Source: Vitellaria paradoxa
Lineage: Eukaryota > Streptophyta > Magnoliopsida > Ericales > Sapotaceae
Direction of reading: 5' to 3'
Assembly (NCBI GenBank): GCA_019916065.1
Contig: CM034233.1
Location: forward strand, 47,570,141-47,634,140
Length of the DNA: 64,000 nt
Notes under the pieces: generated by a model
Databases searched by the model: none
The model's input: the letters and a program-made list of their open reading frames with translations, nothing else
What the model was told of the DNA's origin: nothing
Shown: piece by piece, positions 42,361 to 53,351 of the stretch
How the letters are laid out: each line of letters starts with the position of its first letter
Numbering within the stretch: position 1 is the first letter of the stretch
Translations under genes and position numbers: made by a program

Positions 42361-42894
42361 TTTTGCCCCTACTCTGGTTGGGACAATTCCATTTCCCAAG
42401 CAGGGTATTAGACAATTAATTTTTCACTTTCTTAATATCTTAAGAGTCCTTCCATGTGCCTCGTTTTTCACTTTCTGTTTACGCGCTCTACTTCGGTTGG
42501 TCAGCTTCTTGTCCTAATTATGGCACGCGTCGTGTCTTTTTGGCTTTCAGCTTATAGCACCGCCTGCACGAAACCCTATAGCCGCAACTTTGCAGTATTT
42601 ATAAATCTAAATTCAAAAAATGGGGGCGGAAATAAATGTCATTTTTACTACTAATCAGAATATTTTATATTTTATTATTTTCGATTTTTAACTTTGAAAT
42701 TTGAAGTGCACATACACATATATATGCACAGATTGTCTTCCTCACTTACTATTTTCTGCGACTCATGCTTTTGACCTTTTACATCTTTTTCCTGCGTCTT
42801 CGCCCTCCCCTGCTTTCAATGCCCTTTTTGAGTTCGACGATATTCTTTTGGTAAGTAGATTTCTTTTCACATCTTAATCCTTCCGCGTAGTACC

Positions 42895-45475
42895 ATGGGC
42901 AAACTTGCCAACGAATTCTATACTGAAGAAAAAATTAGGGCTTTTAAAGAAAAGTACCACATCACCCCAAACATTGGGGATCAGGCTTTCCTGCGGAGAG
43001 GATCGAGAGTCGAGGGAGTTCCCCATAGTGGCCATCACTGAAGGCGGTCTTAGGTTCCCTCTAAACCCTTTGCTTCGCTCTGTCATGAGCATTCTTGATC
43101 TGGCCCTCAAAAATGTAACTCATAATTCTATAGGATAGTGAATGGGGTCCGTGAGATCAATAGACGAAATGGGTTCCGCATCACAGAGTAGGATCTGCTT
43201 TATTGTTACACAGTACAAAAAGTGAGAAAAATCGAAAATAAATGGTATTTGAAGTCCCAACCAAAACAAGCCCTAGTCCACATGCTTCCCAATATAATCA
43301 AATCGGAGGATGATATGTGCATTGTCATGGGGCATTGGATGCATGATCTAGACAAAGACCCCCTTAAGGAGGTTCCTTTAGTGTCATTAGGCCCAGGTCG
43401 GTAGACTTTGAAGCATCATTTTTTTTCTTTTCTTACTTTGCGCTCTTTGCTCCAAATGTAATCTAATGCCTCTTTTATGTATTTCACAGCTAAGCACACA
43501 AAGAAGTCTTGGGCCAGAGGGATCCTTGCTGACAAAGTTCACATCAACGAAGTCCTAAAATTCCTTAAGGGGCTGGAGCTTTATCCATTCACAAGGGCTG
43601 TTCCTATACTTTTCAACTTCGAGCCAACGTACAAAACGTTCATCTCACTGCCCCAAGGGTTCGCGATCAGAGAGGCCATCAATCGGCTTCAGTTGTGGTT
43701 CAAGTCGACCCTCTAAGAGAAACATAGGTTCTACATGCTAAAGCATTCTGATTGGGTCCCACCACCGCCTTTTGGAATTCCACTGGTCACTTAACCCATT
43801 CCACCTCAAACTACTCAGTCCTTAGAGCCAGCCAAGCAACCCTTGAGAAGGCAGAGGCTTATTCTCTTGGACAAGGAAGAAGAAGAGGAAGAAGAACGAG
43901 AAGACGCTCCCAATATTCCTTAGTCATTGAAGAGGCCAGGATGGCTCCCAAACTTTAAAAAGCTTGCTGAAGAGAGGGAAAAAAGCAAAAACTAGGAGAT
44001 GCAAGAAGAAGGGCTGAAGAGAGGAAGGCAGCTAACAAAAGAAAAGCTGAGGAAAATAAAGCAACGGGGGCTGCCAAGGTCAAGCGGCTCCAAAAAATAA
44101 AACAAGAAAAAGCTGAAGAAATAAGGGCGAGCCGAGCACAAGCCGATAAGCCTCAAGTCAAGAAAAGACCAAGAATGGCCCATGAAGAAGAGGTTTTACT
44201 CTTGGGGCCTCTAGTTACAATCGAGGTGCCCCCGGCCTAAGATGCTTCTCAACTAGGGACTTCCTAACCAGAGACTTCCCAACCAAAGGCTTGTCATCCA
44301 ACCAGTCATGAACCTCTTCAAATCTTATACCCTAGGAATCTGGTGCATGATTCTCCTCCCTTCATCTTACAAATACTTATCCCTTGCCTCCAGTTTCCAA
44401 AAGGACAGCCTTTTACCATCCAAGATACCACACTGAATCATCCCGAGGAATACCTTAGGGGAGTACTTTCTCCTCATGATGTACAGAACACAAGAAAGAA
44501 CAAATTGGAGGACCTCCACTCTACTCTTATGAAAAACATAATCACTGTACATATCCCTCGCTTGGACTTATGCTTTTCCTACATTTTCGTTTTGTTGGGC
44601 TTTCTTTCCAAATTTATTAACCATTTCGTTATATTATTTTACCTTTTAGTCATCTCTCTACACAATGGAGCTCATCTTTCAGAGCCAAGGACTCCACACA
44701 AGGTAGATTTAGATGAGGCATATATCAAGGCCTTAAGGGAGAGAATTGACGACCTTGAGGCTAAGAAGAAAGACCTCGAAGAGGACCAGAAGGGCTTCGA
44801 GGAAGAAAAGAAAAAACTTGAGCAATAAGCCACCTCCGTGCTCGCCTAAGTAGAGGCCAGCAGTATCCAGGCAGCAAACTTGGATGAGCTCCTTATGAAA
44901 AAAGATGAGGAGCTATTGGAGAAGATAGGAAAGCTTGCATTAGCCAATTTCGAGCTTTTGTTTTCCAGAGCTGGGCAAAAAAAATTGGCCAAAGAATTCG
45001 AGAAGTCTTAGGCTGAGCAAGCAAGTCTAAGGTAAGAAATTGAAAAACTAAGGCAAGAATTGGAGGCCAAATCCTTAGCCATCCGTAGAAGAAAAAGAGA
45101 CTATTCTCAAAGCCATTGCAAAGAAGGCCGCTGCTGACCTTGAAACTTAAGCTAGCGACTGCATTGATCAAATGCGAGATGCCAGAAATGAGTACTTTCT
45201 GGAAGGCTGGGAAGCGGTGATGAGGAAGAACAATAAGAGCACACCAGCCAGACCTACAGAGGGGTCCCATATCCCAATCCTCACCGGCCTATTTCACCGT
45301 TCAGCTTTGAGTGCCAGCCCGAAACTCCTTCTATCCAAGTTTTCGACGAAGATGTGGAGAAGGGTGAGCTCGAAGTTGAGAGCTCTCCAAAAGATGCTGC
45401 CTCACAAGATCCTTATCAGAGCCATGATAAGGAGATAAATCTTATATTTGTGAGGGATTCCCCAAGAGAATAAGA
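42895..45475 (+). pseudogene. Antisense ORF of element D (spliced, coiled coil), damaged
   Basis: Runs opposite to gag-pol, between the repeat array and the 3' LTR. ATG at 42895 opens MGKLANEFYTEEKIRAFKEK, then EGGLRFPLNPLLRSVMSILD, typical of the 'putative gypsy type transposon' N-terminal domain in plants. It then reads WYLKSQPKQALVHMLPNIIK and, after an intron (43397-43489), AKHTKKSWARGILADKVHIN and VPILFNFEPTYKTFISLPQG. A basic, K/R/E-rich part (43850-44180) and a long coiled coil (44700-44828 and 44850-45170) follow, and an acidic end DVEKGELEVESSPKDA stops near 45475. Stops and frameshifts occur throughout. Antisense ORFs in this place are known in Tat elements; their role is unknown. 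Confidence 0.72.
43397..43489 (+). other. Intron in antisense ORF of element D
   Basis: CCCAG/GTCGGTAG donor and TTTCACAG acceptor, 93 bp, T-rich with an in-frame stop just inside. The phase is 1 on both sides, so removal joins LGPG to AKHTKKSW in one frame. Confidence 0.65.
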
Positions 45476-46126
45476 GAAGTAAGAGTTTTATCTTTTTGTT
45501 TCTGCTTTGTAATCATTTACCTCTGTAGAACTTCCTTTTGAATAAATGGAACATGACCTTCATATTTTTTGCTTTATGTATTTTTATTTGCTCAGAAGTG
45601 ATCACGAACTCTTTGATGAGTACTTTGCTTTCTTTGCTCAAGAGATTCTCGGAGGCACAACTGAGGAGTATATCGAAGTATTTGCCGACAAGATAGCGAA
45701 ATCACAGATTAAGAAATTCTGAATCCCTTACTCTTGTTCCCAACATGATTGATAATATTTAACTAGTTGGGTCATCTTAGCCATACTCTCATAAAGCATA
45801 ATTGCACTTTGTACTTTTGCCTCCTCAAATAATAGAAAGCCTATTTGACTTTATCTTTGTATGTGTGTCTCATTCTCCAAGTAAAAGTCTTGTTGCAAAA
45901 ACACTTATGTTGTATAACTAAATTTTTCAACACTTATGCTGCATCAGCACGGGACTGCCAAGTCTTGAGTGATTAGCATAGCCCTTCGTTTTTAGCTTTG
46001 AGATATAGATACACCTTTTAGTCCTCTAGTTATGCGAAATTCCATTATGGATGAAAATTTGTTGTAGTTGAATAAATACACTTACTTATTTCCTTTTGAT
46101 TAGACTGACCTTTACTACTCAAGATT
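45476..46126. other. Element D spacer between antisense ORF and hairpin array
   Basis: No gene. AT-rich; holds GTTGCAAAAACACTTATG and repeated AACACTTATG words (about 45893-45945), perhaps the ancestral form of the array unit. Confidence 0.4.
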
Positions 46127-46668
46127 GTGCTCGGCGAAGCCAAGTAAGGCAATCTTTTTCGAACCAGCACCTGGACGAGGCCAAGTGTGGCAATCCTTTT
46201 CGAACTGGCACTTGGCACGTTGAGCATGGCAATCTTTTCGAACCAACACTTAGCAAAGGTTAAGCGTGGTAATCTTTTCGAACCAATGCTCGGGACACCA
46301 AGCCTGGGAATCTTTTCAAACCAATGCTCGAGATGCCGAGCATGGTAATCTTTTTGAATCAGCACTTAGCAAAGGTTAAGTGCGGCAATCTTTTTGAACC
46401 AACGCTCGGGACACCAAGCGTGGCAATTTTTTCGATCCAACACTTAGCAAAGGTTAAGTGTGGCAACCTTTTCGAACCAACACTCGAGACATTGAGCGTG
46501 GCAATCTTTTCAAACCAGCACTTAACAAAGGTTAAGTGTGGCAATCTTTTCGAACCAAGCTCGGGACACCAAGCGTGACAATCTTTTCGAACCAGCACTT
46601 AACAAGGTCAAGTGTGGCATTTTTTTCGAACCAACGCTCGAGACGCCGAGTAGGGCAATCTTTTTCAG
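46127..46668 (-). repeat. Tandem hairpin array in element D (about 14 units of 37-41 bp)
   Basis: Units end in a constant GGCAATCTTTTCGAACCA-like part and start with a variable self-complementary part. Two main unit types alternate: CACTTA...TAAGTG and CGCTCGG...AGCG. Examples: CACTTAAC (46519-46526) pairs with GTTAAGTG (46531-46538); ATGCTCG (46324-46330) pairs with CGAGCAT (46337-46343). The array sits between pol and the antisense ORF, the variable post-pol region known to seed satellite repeats in Tat/Ogre elements. Long open frames on both strands here are products of the repeat. Confidence 0.92.
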
Positions 46669-46774
46669 TAAATCTTTTTGCTTTATATGAACTTTCGAAA
46701 CTACTTTTTCTAACCCTTCACCTGCATGAGATCTTATTATTAATAGGCAATATACATCATCAAATATAAAATGC

Positions 46775-47900
46775 CTATGTGTAAAATAATTTTAAATGAG
46801 CAGTGTTCCATGGCTGCTTGACTGGTCTCCCTTCTTGATCACATAGCCTATATGTTCCATTGGTGAGTACTTCTATAACGCGGTACGGTCCCTCCCAGTT
46901 TGCACCAAACTTCCCTTCAGTTGGGTCTTTCCTGGCTCCCATCAGCCTCCTTAGCACATAATCTCTAACCTTGAACTCCTTCAGCTTTACTCTTTTATTA
47001 TATTTTCTTATGGCTTCCTGTTGGTAATTAGCAAGTCTCAATGCAACCAGCTCCCTCCTTTCGTCTATCAAATCAAGACTCACTTGCTTTGCTTTGTCAT
47101 TTTCTCTTTGATCAAAGGCCTGAGTTTTGATGGTCGGCAACCTAATCTCCAACGGAATAACGGCTTCCATCCTATAGGCTAAAGAAAAAGGAGACCCACT
47201 AGTCGATCTTCTTGGGGTTATCCTGTATGCCAAAATTATTGACAGAAACTTATCCACCCATTTTCTTTTTGTAGATTCTAACTTTTTCTTAATGCCGTTC
47301 AGAACAATCTTGTTTGAAGCTTAGCTTGTCCGTTACTTTGGGGGTAGGCTGGGATTGAATATACATTTTTAATTCCATATCTAGAATAATATTCCCTAAA
47401 TGGAGCACTATCGAATTGTGTTCCATTATCGAAAATAAGTGTCCTAGAGATGCCATATCTTGTGATGATATTTTTCCATATGAATCGGATGGTGTCCTCA
47501 TCTTTTATGTGTGCCAATGGCTCTGCTTTAATCCATTTGGTAAAATAATTAATGCCGACTATTAACCACTTCTTATTTCCAGTTGCAGTGGGCAATGACC
47601 CTACTATATCGAGCCCCCATTGGGCAAACGGCCACAGGCTAGTGAGCAGGCTAAGTTCATGTGCTGGTTGATGAGATATAGGGGAAAATTTCTAGCATTT
47701 CTTACACTTGCGGACATAAACTTAAGCGTCCTTCCCCATTCTCAGCCACCAGTAACCTTGAGTAATTGCCCTATGGGTCAGTGACTTGGCCTCAGTATGT
47801 GCTCCACAGACTCCTTCGTGTATTTCATAAAGGAAATCCTAAACCTTATCTGGATGAATACAAAGAAGATAGGGCCTAGTAAAGGACTTCTTATACAACT
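46775..47900 (-). pseudogene. Element D integrase remnant
   Basis: Starts near 47900 with KLYKKSFTRPYLLCIHPDKV (zinc-binding part damaged around 47700-47800). The core at 47595-47299 reads KKWLIVGINYFTKWIKAEPL and IFDNGTQFDSAPFREYYSRY; the C-terminal part at 47257-46775 reads FLSIILAYRITPRRSTSGSP, PEIRLPTIKTQ-like and DYVLRRLMGARKDPTEGKFG, ending TAHLKLFYT. One frameshift near 47290 separates the two. No chromodomain is seen, as expected for Tat. Confidence 0.88.
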
Positions 47901-47999
47901 TACCATCAGGAAAGAGCCAAAACCTGGTTGCCTTGATCCTGAGCTTCCTTGTTTCTATTTTGTCCTCGGGAAGCAAGTTGTTCTTAAGGTAAGAGATGA

Positions 48000-48990
48000 C
48001 TGGATCCATCCAAGATGATCGTAGCTCAGTGCATACCACCTCCACACCTCTAGATATGCTTGGCTTTTCACGAACTTCTAAGAACATCGTGTCAGTCAGT
48101 CTTGCGTGAGGAGATACAGCTAGGATTGTAAGAGCATTAGCATGGACGTTGTGATCCCTTCCAACTAGCTTGATACCCACCACATTAAAGTGCTCCAACT
48201 TTTTCCTTGAAAGTTCCAAATAGTCAGCCATCTTTTCGCTCATTGCCACATATTCACCCTTCAACTGGTTCGCCACCAGCTAGGAATCTGTTTTAATCAG
48301 TACATTCTGAGCGAAAAGGCATCGAGCAATATCGAGCCTAACCAAAAGAACTTCGTATTCTGCCTTATTATTGGTGGCTTCAAAGCCTAACGTTATTGCA
48401 AACTCAATTGCCACCCCTCTGGGATTATCAAAACTACACCCACTCTGGCTCCCCTCTTAGACGAGGATCCATCGACCTCAATCTGCCACGAAGGCGCGGT
48501 TGCCTTGTGGTCGATGACACCCTTAGTGTTAACCTCGATTTGCCATACCTCTTGTACCTGGACCAGAGTGGTAAATTCAGCCACAAAGTCTGCTAAGACT
48601 TGCGCCTTTATTGTAGTCCTAAGCACAAATCTTATATCAAAAACTCAAAGAGAAACTACCCACTTAGCCATTCTTCCTACGATGTCTGCTCTTTTTAGGA
48701 GATGTCCAATTGGTTGATCTGTAACCACTTGAATTGTGTGGACATGAAAATAATGGGTAAGCTTCCTGGAGGCTATCAATAGCACCAGGGTCAACTTTTC
48801 TAGGGGAAGATATCTGATCTCTACCCCCTGTAAGGTTTTGCTCGCATAGTAGATGGGCTTTTGCTTTCTTGCTTCTTCTCTCAACAAAACAGCACTAACC
48901 GCATGCTTTGAAATTGCTAAGTATAGCTAGACCACGTCCCCTAGTTAGGGAGTCGACAGAATTTGAGCGGTTGTTAGGTACTCCTTCAAT
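48000..48990 (-). pseudogene. Element D RNase H region remnant
   Basis: The first RNase H part reads KQKPIYYASKTLQGVEIRYL, PLEKLTLVLLIASRKLTHYF and VVTDQPIGHLLKRADIVGRM (48887-48645). A second RNase H-like part with WQIEVDGSSSKRGARVGVVL follows (48626-48393), and its C-terminal half is at 48276-48000 (GEYVAMSEKMADYLELSRKK, VKLVGRDHNVHANAL-like). Two RNase H domains in series are known from Tat elements, and I infer the same here. Confidence 0.8.
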
Positions 48991-49109
48991 CTTTTAGTGC
49001 CAGATCTGTCTCATCGTCCCAGAACATTCTTCTTGTCCCTTTTAAAAGCTTAAAAACTGGTAAGAATTTATTTCACGCCTAGCTAATGAACCTGTTTAGC
49101 ACTGCTACC

Positions 49110-49830
49110 ATCCCTGTAAGCTTCTAAACTTTCTTTTTAGTGCACAGTGGGGCAATAGATTGTATGGCTTTGATTTGGTCGAGATCAGCCTCAATTCCTC
49201 TCCCGGTAACCAAATGGCCTAAAAACTTTCTAGAGCTTACTCTGAAAGAGCATTTGGTAGCGTTGAGCTGTAACCCATACCTATCAAGAGTGGAGAAAAC
49301 ATGTTGCAAGTCTTGGAGGTCGGTGTCTTACTCCTCGCTCTTCACCACTATGTCATCTATGTACACCTCTATTATTTTGCCAAGATCTTCGTCAAAAATC
49401 TTTATGACAAGTCGCTGGTACATGGCACTAGCATTTTTCATTCCGAATGGCATGACCCTATAACAATAAACCCCCTGTGGGGTTATAAATGAAGTTTGCT
49501 TCTCATTAGGGCCACACATGGGGATCTGGTGATACCTTTTATAGGCATCCAAAAAAGATATTCTGGAGCTCCCAGCTGTTGAATTGACGAGTTGATCAAT
49601 CTCTGGTAAGAGAAACAGATCATTCGGATGGGCTTTATTCAAGTCCGTGTAATCTACACAAACCTCCATTTCTCATTCTTCTTTTGACCAGGACTATGTT
49701 GGCTAACCATTCAAGATATGAGACTTCCTTGATAGCCTCGGCCTCCAACAACTGATCGACTTCCTCGATAACTACCTCTGCATGCTACAATGCTAACCTT
49801 CTTACCTTTTGAATCACAGATTTTGTCCCC
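49110..49830 (-). pseudogene. Element D reverse transcriptase remnant
   Basis: EVVIEEVDQLLEAEAIKEVS precedes a frame change near 49670. The core then shows VCVDYTDLNKAHPNDLFLLP, SFLDAYKRYHQIPM, YCYRVMPFGMKNASAMYQRL and the catalytic YIDD near 49344-49355. After a break, HVFSTLDRYGLQLNATKCSF continues with FLGHLVTGRGIEAD. Gypsy-type RT without doubt; not functional. Confidence 0.9.
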
Positions 49831-50127
49831 AGATTTACATTTAACTTGTGAGTCATAATTTCAGGGAAAATACTTGGCATCTTTTACGGGTCCAAGCAAA
49901 GGTTTCGATATTCTTTAGTAGCATCTCCGTCAACTCCAGTTTTTTTCAGCACTCAAGTTGGACCCCAATTAAAAAGAATCAGTCATCCTATGCGGGGCCT
50001 ATTTGAAACTTCTCCAAACTTTCAACAACTTTCTTCTCTAGATCCCCGCCGACATCATCGATCTTTAGTGTGTCCTCAGGCAACTCTGTTAATTAGACTT
50101 ACTCGAGAAACGATTTGGACTTAAGGG

Positions 50128-50500
50128 CTACGGTGAAACACATCCACAATGTGTCCTGGTCACTTCTTCACCATAAGGAAATTTTAGCACTTGGTGATAA
50201 GTTGAGGGGATAACCTTTAAAGCGTGGATCCAAGATCTCCTTACTATAGCATTATAGAAAGATGACGAATCCACCACCGTGAATCCTACCTCCTGCTCCA
50301 CTGGGCCAACGCGGACGGGGATGATGACTCTGCCCAGAGGCCAAACAGGCGCACGATTGAATCCTTTGAGTGGACACTTTGCTGGCTCCAAGTCTTCCTC
50401 AGTTAGGCCGAACTTTTTAAATAAGCTAAGAAGCATGACCTCTGTCGAGTTCCCAGCATCCACCAAGACCTTCTCACCTCCGATTCAAACATCTTTAAAG
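50128..50500 (-). pseudogene. Element D aspartic protease remnant
   Basis: Reads VLVDAGNSTEVMLLSLFKKF: the D-A-G-N/S-S element stands for the retroviral D-S/T-G active site. Then PLKGFNRAPVWPLGRVIIPV, VGFTVVDSSSFYNAIVRRSW and KVIPSTYHQVLKFP, the typical order of gypsy proteases of the Tat group. Open for 112 codons, then broken. Cleaved the polyprotein. Confidence 0.82.
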
Positions 50501-50639
50501 TGATCATGAGGGCATTATTGTGTGGCTACTGAACTGCAGAATATTCGTCCTCATAAAATGTTATTTCCTGAGCACTTTCTCTCCGCAGACGTTTACCTGA
50601 TTAGCCAGTAACTCTGAGGAATTCTCTCGCGCGGCACAC

Positions 50640-52416
50640 CCACGGGAAGGTAGTGACGCTCTAGGGGCACTGCTCCATATGAATTACATGAATGACAGCA
50701 GGCCTACTTACTTCTCTTCGAACCCTTGCTTTTAGATGGAGCTCAGCGTCCTCCATGTAATCCTGTTTGGCAGTATCCTTTCTACATCTCTTCCAATTTC
50801 CCTGTTGAGCTTGGGGAGCATCTCTCATATTTTCACTCTTGGATTCGTCTATGTATTCCCTCAAGTGCCTTTACCTTACTAGGTCTTCCAAATGCTGCTA
50901 CAAGGTTTGGCAGAACCTGGTGTGATGCCCTTGGTCCTAATGATAGGCACAATAATCCTTATGCTTTTCTTTGCCTGGGAAGTCAGGCAGCTTCTTTGGC
51001 CACTTGAAATATGGCTTGTCTCGAATCTGGGGCAAAATTCTGAAGATGGGCTCCTTGAAAACTGGATTGATGGCCTCAAAAATAGACTTTCCCTATCCAG
51101 GATATTCAAGCCTTTTCCTCTTGCCTTTGTCCCCTTTTTGGGGCCGAAGATTTTCCTTCCTTCTGCTCCGTTGGCCTTGTTTCATCTTCGACCTGGCCAT
51201 ACTTCTCAATCCTGCACCTGAGGTCGGACATATTGGCCGCAGGCTTCTTTGTCAGGGACATCCAAAGCTTATCCTCCTTTTGCAACCCCAATTTAAATGA
51301 AGTCACTGCTAATAGCTCCTAGCACCCTTCGACCTCGTTGTAAAGCTCCATATATCTACGAGAATAGTCCTTCAAACTTTTGTCAACCTTCCGTTTTATT
51401 GTGAGAAGTATGTAAGTGATTTTTGGTTGTTTGGCGTTGCCAAAAACAACACGATGAATTCCTCTGCAAGTTACTGCCAGCTTCCAATGCTTCTAGGGGG
51501 AGTTTATGAAACCACTAAAGAGCCGTATCCTCCAAGCTCGAGAGGAACACCTTGCACATCAGATTATCGTTCTTGCTCTAAAGTGTCATTGCTTGCATGT
51601 AATGACGGTAACGTGCCAAAGGGTCTGATTTCCTATCATATAGGTTAAGCCTTAGTGCCTGGAACTTCTCTGGTGGTTCTGCCTCACAAATTTCCTTGAT
51701 AAATGGAAAAGCTAAGATTTGTCCAAGGGCCCTCCTTGCCAGCATACGAGTGCTTTGGTCAGGAGCTTCCCATTTACTCAATTGCCCCCTCTCCTCCACA
51801 TTTGCCTTTCCTGACTTCCTGGACTTCAAGGGCACTTCCTCCTTGCTAGAAAAGCCTTCACCCACATCACAGTGTTTCTTATAACTCAGATGCTTCTTCC
51901 TATAAGAATCTCCTTCACGGTGGAGTTTAAGAGGTCTTTCATCTTGAGGTTGCGAGACATTGAGGTGCTAGGCTCGTGCAACGTGTTCTTCATAAGGTTT
52001 AGAAATGGGGACTTCCTTTCTCGTAGAAATAACTCCACGCCTGGAGTGAGATTGCACTTCGTTGGATTCTCCTGCCTCTTCACCGTCTACATCCTCCGAA
52101 TCTTTATAGATGGTGCATAACTCTTATTCGATTCAGGCTCTGAATCATTAGGATTATCCACATCGAGTGCTGCTAACTTTCCCTTCACTTTATTTAGCTC
52201 CAGGAGGATCTCCTCGAGTTCAGCTTACTTCTTGCTGGCCTTTGCCAGCAACTCCTCCCTCTATTTTACTGCCTCAGGATCTTCTGTCTTTTTTTTCCTA
52301 GCGGGCTCCAATCCTGGAGTTTGAATGACTAACGTACTTCCTCTCATTTTTCTTGGGATAGTCTCTTCCTTTACGTGTGGGGAAGGCGGAGGAGTTATGT
52401 TCCCACCAGAAGTCAT
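50640..52416 (-). pseudogene. Element D gag remnant
   Basis: ATG at 52416-52414 opens MTSGGNITPPPSPHVKEETI, followed by a K/E-rich helical stretch (EELLAKASKK, ELEEILLELNKVKGKLAALD). The capsid-like retrotrans_gag core appears around 51360-51700: FQALRLNLYDRKSDPLARYR on one frame, then VFLSS, TALxWFHKLPPKSIGSWQ. A KDYCAYH...GHHTRFCQTL relic (about 50965-50890) resembles the zinc-knuckle region of Tat gags. Frame changes every few hundred bases. It once formed the particle. Confidence 0.78.
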
Positions 52417-52500
52417 TGTCAATGAAATTAAAAAGAATTAATGAGTTATAAAGGTAAAATATGTGGGTAACAAAAAAGAGGCCCTATGGTGGGCACTAAA
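52417..52500 (-). promoter_or_regulatory. Element D leader with primer site region
   Basis: Directly inside the 5' LTR the minus strand reads TTTAGTGCCCACCATAGGG, the position and style of a primer binding site (usual form TGG...). The tRNA cannot be named from this. Confidence 0.5.
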
Positions 52501-53351
52501 TGTTCGGTAGTAAAAATTCACCGCTTGAACTGCTCACCAAGCCTCCTGGAAATTCGCCTGTCAACCTGCCGAACACAAAAAAAGAAAGGTTATGCTCGGA
52601 GTAGAGGTCCCTAATCGAAAAATCCTCCGATGCTTAAGTCAGTAGGTGCCTTTTGTGAGTTTAAGGGAGAAATGCAAAAAGTACTGAGTTGGTAGTAGTG
52701 AGCCTACTTGGATTGTGGAGTTAAGTGTAATATTTATAGCATGGTAAAAATAAATAAAATAATGCCTGGAAGTTCAGTTGTAATGACACCTTCTGATATT
52801 TTCCTCCCTCTCTTCTTTAAATGCCTTTCACTTCTCATTTAATACCCTTACTTCTCATTTAATGCACATGGGTGGTTAGATGCGACCGCATAGCCGCAAT
52901 ACAGCTCTAGAACTGTTTACTTGTCACATTTGTCTACCACTTGTAACGAGATAAGCTAACTAAATTATCCTCTAGGTAATAAATCTAATTCATTTATTAC
53001 CGTGGAGTATTTATGGTTAGGGCCTTGTTTTAATGCAGTAGGGTCTAACCCTGACATTTCTCCACTTCCTATACTCGTGCCAAGCATACCATTTATAAAC
53101 ACAAGATATATTCGGCGAATGACACGTGTCACAACAAGATGGTCGTAAGTCCAATGCCTAGGCCTTACGGGACACGCTCGGCAAAAGCCACGTGTCAAAA
53201 ATAATACGCTCGGTGAATAGCCATGTGTCATGGGTCAAAGTGTTCGGCAAGTGCCACAAGTCAGTAATGAGAATGTTCGGCAAGTTGTCACGTATCGCCC
53301 TCATATGTGCTTAGTAAATGGCCACATGTCCAATTTTGTTCTGCCTCAACA
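52501..53351 (-). repeat. 5' LTR of element D
   Basis: 851 bp, aligned over its length with 41512-42360. It carries the G-box-like array at 53107-53340, in the first 250 bases of U3 when read on minus. Confidence 0.92.
53107..53340 (-). promoter_or_regulatory. G-box repeat array in 5' LTR of element D
   Basis: Same six units as in the other LTR, but only two exact CACGTG cores remain. The others read CATGTG, CACAAG, CACGTA and CACATG, largely the transitions expected from loss of methylated CpG. Confidence 0.75.

Larger units (their letters stand above)
41512..53351 (-). mobile_element. Ty3/gypsy element D (Tat/Retand-like)
   Basis: 11.84-kb element on the minus strand. LTRs at 52501-53351 (5') and 41512-42360 (3') share TGTTCGG(C/T)AG and CTGCC(C/T)CAACA plus-strand ends. 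Flanking 5-mers ATACT (41507-41511) and ACACT (53352-53356) match at four of five. On minus the order is gag, protease, RT, RNase H, integrase, then a tandem repeat array, an antisense ORF and the 3' LTR. Tat affinity is inferred from the protease and RNase H style, the long post-pol region and the antisense ORF. Every coding part is broken. Confidence 0.92.

Noticed and set aside
42874..43110. Minus-strand frame inside the antisense ORF of element D
   Set aside because: The plus-strand frame has domain-like sequence and a phase-consistent intron; the minus frame has neither.
46045..46598. Long open frames on both strands with repeated peptide units such as LAKVKCGNLFEPTL
   Set aside because: They arise because the 37-41 bp DNA repeat lacks stops in these frames. 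There is no start context and no domain, and frames on both strands are equally open.
46127..46668. CRISPR-like array
   Set aside because: The units are contiguous and degenerate with no unique spacers, there are no cas genes, and the host is a plant. It is a tandem repeat inside a retrotransposon.
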